Source: Sphaerotilus uruguayifluvii (lineage in GTDB: Bacteria > Pseudomonadota > Gammaproteobacteria > Burkholderiales > Burkholderiaceae_C). From it: 64,000 nucleotides of DNA. Under the pieces are notes generated by a model that searched no databases, had not been told where the DNA came from, and saw only the letters and a program-made list of their open reading frames with translations. The translations under genes were made by a program, and so were the position numbers. This document shows, piece by piece, positions 22,470 to 30,178 of the stretch (position 1 is its first letter; every line of letters starts with the position of its first letter). The stretch spans positions 325,925 to 389,924 of the forward strand of contig NZ_JABSNM010000001.1 in NCBI RefSeq assembly GCF_013294065.1, in the 5' to 3' direction.

Positions 22470-23404
22470 TTCAGCGTCACCCGCGGATCGACCGCCTTGT
22501 AGAGCAGGTCGGTGAGCAGATTGATCAGCATCGTGATGACCGCCAGATAGATCGTCACCGCCTGGATGACGGGGTAGTCGCTGCGGTTGACCGCCAGCAT
22601 CACCTCGCGGCCGATGCCGGGGATGGAGAAGAAGACCTCGATCAGGAAGGAGCCGACGAAGATGCCGGGCAGCTGCATCGACACATTGGTCAGGATCGGG
22701 ATCAGCGCGTTGCGCAGCACATGGCGCATCAGCACCGCACGCTCGCCCAGGCCCTTGGCGCGCGCGGTGCGCACATAGTCCTGGCCGATCTCGTCGAGGA
22801 AGAAGCTGCGGTACAGGCGCATCTGCGGCGACAGGCCCACCATCACCGCCAGCAGCACCGGCAGCGGCGCGTAGGTCGTCAGGTTGGTCCAGACGCTGCC
22901 CGTCCAGCCCTGCACCGGGAACCAGCCGAGCTGGAAGGCGAACAGCCACTGGCCGACGATCACATAGACCAGGAAGCTGATCGACAGCGCCACGGTGGTG
23001 ACCACCATGATCGCCCGATCGGTCAGCGAGCCGCGCACGGCGGCCACCGCCAGCGCGAACGGAATCGCCAGCAGCGCGTCGAGCACCAGGATCGGCGTCA
23101 TCACCGTCAGCGTCGCCGGCAGCCGGGTGGCGAAGAGCTGCGCGACCGGCTCGTTGGTGGCCCAGCTCTTGCCCCAGTCGAAGTGCAGGATCTGGCCGAC
23201 GAAGATCGCCAGCTGCTCCCAGACCGGACGGTTCAGGCCGAGCTGATCGCGGATCTGCTCGACCTGCTCGGGCGAGGCGTTCAGGCCGGCGAGGATCTCG
23301 GCCGGATCGCCGCCGAAGCCCTTGAACAGGAAGAACACGCCGAGCACGACGCCTGCGAGCGTCGGCACCATCTGCCAGAGGCGGCGCAGCAGGTAGGCCA
23401 TCAT
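22466..23404 (-). CDS. yejB: YejB-type peptide ABC transporter permease
   Basis: 312-aa inner-membrane permease of the DppB/OppB type: first helix MAYLLRRLWQMVPTLAGV, periplasmic segment with LGLNRPVWEQLAIFVGQIL and FDWGKSW, then the EAA loop YVRTARAKGLGERAVLMRHVLRNA and the final helices. Longer periplasmic insert than OppB, as in YejB. The ATG at 23404 gives a four-base ATGA overlap with the upstream amidotransferase; a second ATG directly follows at 23401. The frame extends further upstream but that part is a shadow of the amidotransferase gene. Confidence 0.92.
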   Translation of the reverse strand: MMAYLLRRLWQMVPTLAGVVLGVFFLFKGFGGDPAEILAGLNASPEQVEQIRDQLGLNRPVWEQLAIFVGQILHFDWGKSWATNEPVAQLFATRLPATLTVMTPILVLDALLAIPFALAVAAVRGSLTDRAIMVVTTVALSISFLVYVIVGQWLFAFQLGWFPVQGWTGSVWTNLTTYAPLPVLLAVMVGLSPQMRLYRSFFLDEIGQDYVRTARAKGLGERAVLMRHVLRNALIPILTNVSMQLPGIFVGSFLIEVFFSIPGIGREVMLAVNRSDYPVIQAVTIYLAVITMLINLLTDLLYKAVDPRVTLK

Positions 23405-24156
23405 CCGAGTCGGTCTCCATCGACGAACACCGCCAGCTCGCCCGGCGCGAGTGCCACCCAGGCCTCGTTGGTGGTCAGCGGCTCGGTCACCACGACGGCG
23501 ACGCGGTCCTGCGGCGTGGTGTGCTCGGCGAAGTCGACCGTCAGGTCGGCGTCCTGCAGCTGCGCGTCCGCGAAGGGGTGGCGGCGCAGCACGTAGTGCA
23601 GCTTGGTGGTGCAGTGCGCCCACAGCGCCTCGCCCTGGCTGAGCAGGAAGTTGAAGGTGCCGTGGCGGGCGATCTGCGGGGCCAGCTCGGCCAGCGTCTG
23701 CGTCAGGTCAGGGATGCTGGGCATGCGCGCGTGGTTCTTCGCCAGCTCCTGCATCAGCCAGCAGAAGGCGCGCTCGCTGTCGGTGTCGCCGACCGGGTGG
23801 AAGCTGGCGTGCAGCTTGGGGCGGTAGTCGACCAGATTGCCGTTGTGGGCGAAGACCCAGTAGCGGCCCCAGAGCTCGCGCACGAAGGGGTGGGTGTTCT
23901 CCAGCGCGACCCGGCCCTGGGTGGCCTTGCGGATGTGGGTGACGATGTGGCGGCTGCGGATCGGGTAGTGGCGGATCATCGCCGCCACCGGCGACTCGGC
24001 CGCGCTCTGGTGGTCGACGAACAGGCGCAGGCCCGCGCCCTCGAAGAAGGCGATGCCGAAGCCGTCCCGGTGCTCGACGGCCCGATGGGCGAAGCCGGTG
24101 AAGCTGAAGACCAGATCGGTCGGGGTGTTCGCGTTGAGGCCGAGCAGCTGACACAT
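23401..24156 (-). CDS. Class II glutamine amidotransferase (YafJ-like)
   Basis: 251-aa Ntn-type amidotransferase of the GATase type 2 group. The nucleophile is Cys2 after removal of Met (MCQLLGLN). Further glutaminase landmarks: HRDGFGIAFF, HIRKATQGRVALENTHPF, and FAHNGNLVDYRP with the oxyanion-hole Asn/Gly. No synthase or sugar-isomerase domain is attached, as in E. coli YafJ, so the acceptor of the ammonia is unknown. It is the first gene of a - strand unit with yejB, yejE and yejF and overlaps yejB by four bases. The link between a stand-alone amidotransferase and peptide uptake is unexplained. Confidence 0.88.
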   Translation of the reverse strand: MCQLLGLNANTPTDLVFSFTGFAHRAVEHRDGFGIAFFEGAGLRLFVDHQSAAESPVAAMIRHYPIRSRHIVTHIRKATQGRVALENTHPFVRELWGRYWVFAHNGNLVDYRPKLHASFHPVGDTDSERAFCWLMQELAKNHARMPSIPDLTQTLAELAPQIARHGTFNFLLSQGEALWAHCTTKLHYVLRRHPFADAQLQDADLTVDFAEHTTPQDRVAVVVTEPLTTNEAWVALAPGELAVFVDGDRLG

Positions 24157-24210
24157 GGCTCGAGACACTAACATGCCGGACATGATTTTCAGTGCCGGGG
24201 GAGCCTGGGG

Positions 24211-25425
24211 ATGAAGGACGCAATGATGGACGGATTCCTGTCGCGGCTGGGACGACAGATCGCCGACCGCTGGCGCACGCAGCGCCAGCCGCGGACACCT
24301 CGCGCGTACCGCTGCCTGTGCGGCGCGGCCGTGTTCTTCCGTAACAGCACCTGCCTGGCCTGCGGCCGCGGCCTGGGCTTCGATCCGGCCGGGCGCACGC
24401 TGCTGGCGCTGGAGCCCGACCGCGAGGACGCCGGCCTGTGGCTGGAGGCGCGGCCGGCCTCTGCGCTGCACCTGCGCTCGGCGCGGCGCTGGCGGCGCTG
24501 CGCCAACGCGGTGTCGGCGGCCGGCTGCAACTGGCTGGTGCCCGACGAGGAGCGCACCGGCGCGGGCGAGCGGCCGGCGTTCTGCATCGCCTGCCGGCTC
24601 AACCGCGTCATACCGGACCAGACCTTCGAGACCAACCAGCGCGACTGGGGCCTGATCGAGCAGGCCAAGCGCCGGCTGGTGTCGCAGCTGCTGGCGCTGG
24701 GGCTGCCGGTGCAGTCGCGCCTGGCCGGTGCCGGCGGTGAGGACACCGCGCGCGGTCTGGCCTTCGACTTCCTGCGCCCGGTCGGCGGCGTGCCGGTGAT
24801 GACCGGCCACGCCGGCGGCATCGTCACGCTCAACGTCGACGAGGCCGACGACCCGACGCGCGAGCGCATCCGCGCCAGCCTGCGCGAGCCCTATCGCACG
24901 CTGCTGGGCCACCTGCGCCACGAGGTCGGCCATTACTACTGGGACCGCCTGGTGGCCGGCAGCGACTGGATCGGTCCGTTTCGTGCCGCCTTCGGCGACG
25001 AGCGGGCCGACTACGGCGCGGCGCTGGAGCGCCACTACCGGCTCGGTCCGGCGGCGGACTGGGCGCAGTGGCATGTCAGCGCCTACGCCGCCAGCCACCC
25101 GTGGGAGGACTGGGCCGAGACCTGGGCGCACTACCTGCACATGGTCGACACGCTCGACACCGGCCTGAGCTTCGGGCTGGACGCCGACGATGTCGAGGTC
25201 GACGTGGCGCTGTTCGACGCCACGGTGCTGGAGTCGCCCGATGCGGACTTCCTGCGCCTGGTCAACGCCTGGGTCGAGCTGACCGCGCTGCTCAACGAGC
25301 TCTCGCGCAGCATGGGCGAGCCGGACTTCTATCCCTTCGTGCTGGCGCCGGCGGTGGTGCGCAAGCTCCACCTGGTGCACCGCATCGTCATGCGGGCAGC
25401 AGCGGCGCCGGGACAGCCGGCGTGA
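24211..25425 (+). CDS. Putative zinc-binding metallopeptidase (Peptidase_Mx type), copy 1
   Basis: 404-aa protein of the putative zinc metallopeptidase family (PF15887-like). The N-terminus carries a zinc ribbon (CLCGAAVFFRNSTCLACG), a second pair occurs in RRCANAVSAAGCNWL with CIACRLN, and the catalytic motif is LRHEVGHYYWDRL (HExxH variant HEVGHxxW) near residue 235. Downstream, ADYGAALERHY and SHPWEDWAETWAHYLHM supply further acidic and His residues typical of the family. Probably cytosolic; substrate unknown. A clear paralogue is encoded at 47773-48942 in the opposite orientation. The C-terminal 38 bases overlap the convergent GGDEF/EAL gene. Divergent from the amidotransferase gene with 54 bases between. 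Confidence 0.85.
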   Translation: MKDAMMDGFLSRLGRQIADRWRTQRQPRTPRAYRCLCGAAVFFRNSTCLACGRGLGFDPAGRTLLALEPDREDAGLWLEARPASALHLRSARRWRRCANAVSAAGCNWLVPDEERTGAGERPAFCIACRLNRVIPDQTFETNQRDWGLIEQAKRRLVSQLLALGLPVQSRLAGAGGEDTARGLAFDFLRPVGGVPVMTGHAGGIVTLNVDEADDPTRERIRASLREPYRTLLGHLRHEVGHYYWDRLVAGSDWIGPFRAAFGDERADYGAALERHYRLGPAADWAQWHVSAYAASHPWEDWAETWAHYLHMVDTLDTGLSFGLDADDVEVDVALFDATVLESPDADFLRLVNAWVELTALLNELSRSMGEPDFYPFVLAPAVVRKLHLVHRIVMRAAAAPGQPA

Positions 25426-27691
25426 TCCGTGCGGCGACATGCTCGCCGAAGGCCTGCGGCGGCATCGGGCGGCCGTAGAGCCAGCCCTGCGCCAGCTCGC
25501 AGCCCTGCTCGCGCAGGAAGGCGGCCTGCTCCTCGGTCTCGACGCCCTCGGCGACCAGGCCGAGCTTCAGGCTGTGGCCCATCAGGATGATCGCGCGCAC
25601 GATGCCGGCGCGGTCCGGCCGGGTGGTGATGTCGCGCATGAAGGACTTGTCGATCTTCAGCGTGCCGATCGGGTAGCGCGTCAGGTAGCCCAGCGCCGAA
25701 TAGCCGGTGCCGAAGTCGTCGATCGCCAGCGTCAGGCCCAGTGCGCGCAGGCCGTTGAGGATGTCCTCGGCCTGGTTGCGCTCGTCGAGCAGCAGCCGCT
25801 CGGTGATCTCCAGCTCGATCCACTCCGGGCGGCAGGCGCTGGCGTCGAGCGCATCGCGCACCGTCTGCACCAGGTCATGGTTCATGAACTGGCGCGGCGA
25901 CAGGTTGATGGCGATGCGCAGCGGATCGCCGGCCGGGCGCTCGCGGTTCCAGGCGGCCGCGGCGGCGCAGGCCTGCTGCAGCACCCAGGTGCCGATCGGC
26001 ACGATCAGGCCGCAGTCCTCGGCCACCGGGATGAAGCGGTCGGGCGGCACCATGCCGCGCTCCGGATGCTTCCAGCGCAGCAGCGCCTCGGCGCCGACGA
26101 TGTGCGCGTCGCCGAGGCCGACCTTGGGCTGGTAGTGGAGCTCGAACTGGCCCTCGGCGATCGCGCGGCGCAGGTCGGCCTCGAGCGCGAGGCGCTCGCG
26201 AGCGCGCTCCGACAGCGATTCAGAGTGGAACTCGTGGCGCGAACGGCCGCGCGCCTTGGCCTCGAACAGCGCGGTGTCGGCCTGGCGCATCAGCAGTTCC
26301 GGCTCCGACAGCGTCTGACCTTCGCCCACCGTGGCGATGCCGATGCTGGCCGACACGAAGACCTCCTGGCCGTCGATCTCGTAGGGCTGGGACAGCGCCT
26401 CGACGATGCGCCGGGCGATGCGCTCGAGCGTCTCGCGCTCGAGCGCGTTGTGCACCAGCACCGCGAACTCGTCGCCCCCCAGGCGCGCCACCGTGTCGCG
26501 CTCGCGCAGGCAGCGCAGCAGGCGCTGCGCCGCGGCGACCAGCAGCCGGTCGCCGGCGGCGTGGCCGAGCGTGTCGTTGACGTTCTTGAAATGGTCCAGG
26601 TCCAGCATCAGCACCGAGCTGACCGGCTGCTCGCGCAGCCGCGCCTGGAAGCCGGCGCGGTTGATCAGGCCGGTCAGCGTGTCGCGGAAGGCCAGGTCGT
26701 GCAGGTCGCGCTGGGTGGTCTTCAGCTCGGTGATGTCCTGCGTCGTCGTCATCGTGAAGCGCGCGCGCCCGTCCGCCCCGTACTCGAAGCGGTGCACGAC
26801 GCGCAGGTCGCGCAGGCCGTCGGGGCCGTCGATGCGGGTGTCGAAGTGCAGTTCGGCCTCGCCGCGCTGCATCGCCTCGCGGGTCAGCGCCTGCACCCGG
26901 TCACGGTCGCAGGCGACGACGCGGGCCCACAGCGGCGACAGGTCGCCGACCGTCTCGCTGTCGATGCCGAACTGGCGCCGTGCATGCGCCGACAGCGTCG
27001 CGGTCCGCGCGCGGTGGTCCCACAGCACATGGCCCATGCGGCCGACCCGCTCGGCGTCCTCGAGCCGGCTGACCAGCAGCTCGCGGTCGCGCCGGCCGTC
27101 GTGCAGCGCCTGCATCGCGCGGCTGGTGCGCCCGGGGCCCTTGACCATCACCAGATGCAGGTACCACAGCAGCGCCAGGCCGAGGAAGAGGTGGGCCGAG
27201 TCGCCCGCCAGCACCAGCGAGATCGACAGCGGCCCGAGCGCGAGCGTGCCGAAGACCGGCAGCGTGCCCTGCACCATGCCGGTCAGCGCGGCACTGCCGG
27301 CGCACACGCCCATCAGCGTGAACAGGATGATGATCTGGTGCAGCGGGTTCGCGCTCTGCCCGAAGAACAGGCCGAGCGCGCCCCAGGCCAGGCCGCTGAA
27401 GACGGTCTGCACCAGCGCGATGTGGCGCCAGGTGGGGCTGCTCCAGCGCCGCCGGCCGCCGCCGCGCAGATAGAACCAGGTCAGCGCGAGGCGGGCCGCC
27501 ATCACCAGCTCGGTCATCAGCACCCAGGCCGGCAGCGCCGGGCCCGGCACCGAGTCGCGGATCACCAGACCGACGGCCGCGGCCACGACCATGCCGGAGC
27601 CGAGCGTCAGCGGCGACTCCTCGTAATGCATGTCGATCAGGCTGCGCTCCCAGGCGTCGTCGGCCTGGGGCGGGTGCGGTGTGCTGCTCAT
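25388..27691 (-). CDS. Membrane-bound GGDEF/EAL cyclic-di-GMP protein with PAS domain
   Basis: About 767-aa bifunctional candidate for synthesis and breakdown of cyclic di-GMP. Five or so N-terminal membrane helices (to about residue 190) form an uncharacterised sensor, then a PAS-like domain (about 205-325). The GGDEF domain has an intact catalytic LGGDEFAVL and an RERD sequence five residues upstream, which fits the product-inhibition I-site. The EAL domain keeps EALLRW, INLSPRQF, EITERLL, DDFGTGYSAL, KIDKSF and EGVET, so phosphodiesterase activity is plausible as well. Which activity dominates cannot be told. Start is uncertain: ATG at 27691 (MSSTPHPP) or 27730; neither has a good ribosome site. 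The 3' end overlaps the convergent peptidase gene. Confidence 0.9.
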   Translation of the reverse strand: MSSTPHPPQADDAWERSLIDMHYEESPLTLGSGMVVAAAVGLVIRDSVPGPALPAWVLMTELVMAARLALTWFYLRGGGRRRWSSPTWRHIALVQTVFSGLAWGALGLFFGQSANPLHQIIILFTLMGVCAGSAALTGMVQGTLPVFGTLALGPLSISLVLAGDSAHLFLGLALLWYLHLVMVKGPGRTSRAMQALHDGRRDRELLVSRLEDAERVGRMGHVLWDHRARTATLSAHARRQFGIDSETVGDLSPLWARVVACDRDRVQALTREAMQRGEAELHFDTRIDGPDGLRDLRVVHRFEYGADGRARFTMTTTQDITELKTTQRDLHDLAFRDTLTGLINRAGFQARLREQPVSSVLMLDLDHFKNVNDTLGHAAGDRLLVAAAQRLLRCLRERDTVARLGGDEFAVLVHNALERETLERIARRIVEALSQPYEIDGQEVFVSASIGIATVGEGQTLSEPELLMRQADTALFEAKARGRSRHEFHSESLSERARERLALEADLRRAIAEGQFELHYQPKVGLGDAHIVGAEALLRWKHPERGMVPPDRFIPVAEDCGLIVPIGTWVLQQACAAAAAWNRERPAGDPLRIAINLSPRQFMNHDLVQTVRDALDASACRPEWIELEITERLLLDERNQAEDILNGLRALGLTLAIDDFGTGYSALGYLTRYPIGTLKIDKSFMRDITTRPDRAGIVRAIILMGHSLKLGLVAEGVETEEQAAFLREQGCELAQGWLYGRPMPPQAFGEHVAARITPAVPAPLLPA

Positions 27692-27793
27692 GATGCCGGG
27701 GCCGAGGCCCGTCTGTCCCTGGCGGGACATCGGCCATGGCGCCGGAAACTGGAGCCCGCGCCCGGGCGGGAGGGGGCTGGGCCGGCGATCCGC

Positions 27794-29041
27794 TCAGCGG
27801 GTCAGCAGCCGCAGCATGCCGCGCAGCGACACCAGATGGCCGGGATTGGCGGTCTCGTCGAGCACGCCGCTCATGCGCCGCAGCAGGCGCGGGCTGCGGC
27901 GGGCGCGCCAGATGACCAGATCGGCCAGCCAGGGGTGGCGGTTGACGCTGTTGGCCCGCTCGTAGAGCGCGAACTTCGGCTTCAGCGCCGCCAGCCGGGT
28001 CGCGTAGTCCTGCCGGATCGCCGCCTCGTCCCGGCCGGTGCGCTCGCCCGCCAGCAGCGTGTCGGCGGCCAGGATGCCGGTCTCGAGCGCCTTGCCGATG
28101 CCCTCGCCGGTGAAGTCGTAGGTCGAGCCGAGCGCCTCGCCGGTGGCGATCAGGCCGGCGCGGCCCTCGTGCCGTGCGCCCTCGAGCGTGCAGCGCAGCG
28201 GTGCGCCCTTCAGGCCGCCCAGCAGCTCGCCGCCATCCATCAGCCGGCGCGCCGGTTCGTAGACCCGGGTGAAGTCGTCGAACATCTGGCGCAGGTTGGC
28301 GTCGGCAGCGCGGTCGCGGCCGTCGTCGCCGCGGCGGAAGAAGGCGCCCACGCCGATGTTCCAGGTTGCCTCGCCGCAGGGGAAGATCCAGCCGTAGCCC
28401 GGGCGCAGCGCGCGGTCCCAGACGACGTCCATCGTCGCGAGCTGCCCGGCCAGCGCCGGATTGCGCACATGGCCGCGCAGCGCGATGCCGCTGGGCGTGC
28501 GCCGGGTGCACAGGCCGGTGGCGACCATCGGCCCGACCGTGGCGCCGGTGGCCAGCACCACCCAGCGCGCGTGCACCTCGTGCGTCAGGTCGCCCTGGCG
28601 CAGCCGCGCGCCGACGACCCGGCCGCCGGCCTCGATCACCGCATCGAAGCGCACCGGCGTGACCCGCCGCGCGCCGGCGTGCTCGGCGTGCCGCACCAGC
28701 AGGAAATCGAGCTGCCGGCGCGGCAGCACCGCCAGCGTGCCGGGCACGTCGACCTGCCCGCCGCGTGGCGCCACGCAGCGCACATGGCTGACCCGCGTCG
28801 CATGGCGCATCACCTCGTCGAGCAGGCCCAGCCGGGCCAGCGCCGCGTGCGCGTCCGGGATCAGCCCGTCGCCGCAGACCTTGTCCCGGGGAAAGTCATG
28901 CTGGTCGACCAGGCAGACCTGCAGCCCCGCGCCGGCCAGCACCGTGGCGCAGGCGCTGCCGGACGGGCCGGCACCGATGATCAGCACGTCGCAGGCATCC
29001 GGCAGCGTGCCGGTGGGGGCGGGTTCGGGCAGGCTCAGCAT
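27794..29041 (-). CDS. Geranylgeranyl-reductase-family FAD oxidoreductase
   Basis: 415-aa flavoprotein. N-terminal Rossmann motif VLIIGAGPSGSACATVLAGAGL binds FAD; FPRDKVCGDGLIP is the conserved loop of the geranylgeranyl reductase/PHBH group; the second FAD motif is GLIATGEALGSTYDFTGEGIGKAL, where GD is replaced by GE. The family reduces isoprenoid double bonds (chlorophyll or archaeal lipid side chains) but also includes halogenases and many bacterial enzymes of unknown substrate. No photosynthesis gene lies in the window, so a role in pigment synthesis is not supported by context. It follows the cupin gene by 24 bases and is probably co-transcribed with it. Confidence 0.85.
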   Translation of the reverse strand: MLSLPEPAPTGTLPDACDVLIIGAGPSGSACATVLAGAGLQVCLVDQHDFPRDKVCGDGLIPDAHAALARLGLLDEVMRHATRVSHVRCVAPRGGQVDVPGTLAVLPRRQLDFLLVRHAEHAGARRVTPVRFDAVIEAGGRVVGARLRQGDLTHEVHARWVVLATGATVGPMVATGLCTRRTPSGIALRGHVRNPALAGQLATMDVVWDRALRPGYGWIFPCGEATWNIGVGAFFRRGDDGRDRAADANLRQMFDDFTRVYEPARRLMDGGELLGGLKGAPLRCTLEGARHEGRAGLIATGEALGSTYDFTGEGIGKALETGILAADTLLAGERTGRDEAAIRQDYATRLAALKPKFALYERANSVNRHPWLADLVIWRARRSPRLLRRMSGVLDETANPGHLVSLRGMLRLLTR

Positions 29042-29064
29042 GAGCCCGATTCTAGGCAGCGCGA

Positions 29065-29496
29065 CTAGGCAGCGCGAATGGCGCGCAGCGTGTCGAGCGT
29101 GATGTCGGCGATCACCGTGCCGTCGTCGGCCAGGATCTCGTAGAGCTTCTGGCCGGGCTCCGGGCGCATGCTGAACAGCACGATCGCGTCCTGGTCCGGG
29201 CCGCCGCCCTCGCGGTGCGGCACCTCGCTGGCGGGCGAGACGGTCAGCGTGCCGGCCGGGCGGATCTCGCGCAGCGCGCCGTCGGCCTCGTACAGCCGGT
29301 GCTCGCCCTGGATCACGAAGGTGTGGTTGGCGGCGAGGTGGCGGTGCAGCACGATCTGCTGCCCGGCCGAGAAGCGGAACAGCACGTCGGCGATGCCGCG
29401 CGGCTCGTCGATGTGCAGGATCGAGAACAGGAAGTGTGGCATGTCGCCGAAGGGCATCCAGCGCACCTGGCGGTCATCGAAGCGGGCGGGGGGCAT
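29065..29496 (-). CDS. Cupin-domain protein
   Basis: 143-aa single-domain cupin. Motif 1 is in FSAGQQIVLHRHLAANHTFVIQGEHRLYEADG (two His plus later His), motif 2 around PASEVPHREGGGPDQDAIVLF. Metal-binding dioxygenase, isomerase or sensory roles are all possible; the family does not decide. Start ATG at 29496 is preceded by GAGGAGA. It heads a two-gene unit with the geranylgeranyl-reductase-like gene and is divergent from the DksA/TraR gene, with an FNR-like dyad in between. Confidence 0.8.
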   Translation of the reverse strand: MPPARFDDRQVRWMPFGDMPHFLFSILHIDEPRGIADVLFRFSAGQQIVLHRHLAANHTFVIQGEHRLYEADGALREIRPAGTLTVSPASEVPHREGGGPDQDAIVLFSMRPEPGQKLYEILADDGTVIADITLDTLRAIRAA

Positions 29497-29612
29497 GGGC
29501 AGTCTCCTCTCGGGGTGGATCACGCCGGGATTGGAGCGCGCGGGCCGGCCGGCCGTCCCGGGCAGGCTGCCCGCCCAGGCCGGGGCAGTCTGCCTCGCGC
29601 AGGTCGCGCGGC

Positions 29613-29626
29613 TTGAGCGGGATCAG
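29613..29626. promoter_or_regulatory. FNR/ANR-like dyad TTGAGCGGGATCAG
   Basis: Matches the TTGAT-N4-ATCAA consensus at 8 of 10 positions. It lies between the divergent cupin (start 29496) and DksA/TraR (start 29702) genes, about 80-115 bases from each start, where a class II activator site could serve either. Confidence 0.35.
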
Positions 29627-29701
29627 TCTGGCCGCACCGCGACGGTGCGACGATGGTCGCGAGGCGGGTGCTGCTCGCCGCTGTCCAGGAGATCCGACGC
29701 C

Positions 29702-30127
29702 ATGACCACGCTTGCCCGTTCCCCCGTTTCCGCCGCTGCCGCGCTCGATGCCGCGCAGCGGGGTTCGCTGTGCGAGGTGCTGCTGGCGCGCCGTCAGGCG
29801 CTGCTGGACTCGCTGGCGCTGCACACCGGCGGCGAGAGCCGCGCCCAGCATGCGCGCGAGCTGCTGCAGCAGGACAGCGACGATGCTCGCGAGCACGCCG
29901 CCGACCGCGAGGTCGATCTGGCCTTCACCGATCAGGTGCGGCTCGAGCTGGCCACGATCGGCCAGGCGCTGCAGCGCCTCGACGCCGGCGACTACGGCCA
30001 GTGCGTCGACTGCGGCGAGGCCATCGCGCTCGAGCGGCTGAAGGTGCAGCCGCAGGCGCTGCGCTGCATCGGCTGCGCCGGCCAGCGCGAGGCCCGCTCC
30101 GGCGGCGTCGGCGCGGCCACGCTCTGA
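29702..30127 (+). CDS. DksA/TraR-family C4 zinc-finger protein
   Basis: 141-aa protein with an N-terminal helical part and a C-terminal DksA/TraR zinc finger: YGQCVDCGEAIALERLKVQPQALRCIGCAGQRE, where the four cysteines CxxC-x17-18-CxxC bind zinc. The coiled-coil tip of true DksA (DxxDxA) is not clearly present; DSDDAREHAADREVDLA is the nearest. Proteins like this act on RNA polymerase secondary channel or as stress regulators; precise role unknown. No partner gene on the same strand nearby other than the patatin-like gene 51 bases downstream. Confidence 0.82.
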   Translation: MTTLARSPVSAAAALDAAQRGSLCEVLLARRQALLDSLALHTGGESRAQHARELLQQDSDDAREHAADREVDLAFTDQVRLELATIGQALQRLDAGDYGQCVDCGEAIALERLKVQPQALRCIGCAGQREARSGGVGAATL

Positions 30128-30178
30128 CGCGCGGACACGCGAACCGGCCCGTCCGGGCCGGCGGCACAATCCGGCCCC

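Noticed and set aside
27794-29041. Bacteriochlorophyll geranylgeranyl reductase (bchP) and hence a photosynthesis cluster
   Set aside because: Only the broad family matches; no puf, bch or crt gene is nearby, and the neighbours are a cupin and a DksA-like gene.
25439-29068. 1209-codon open frame on the + strand across the GGDEF/EAL and flavoprotein genes
   Set aside because: Spans two well-supported - strand genes and shows only Ala/Arg/Gln/His-rich composition without domain features.
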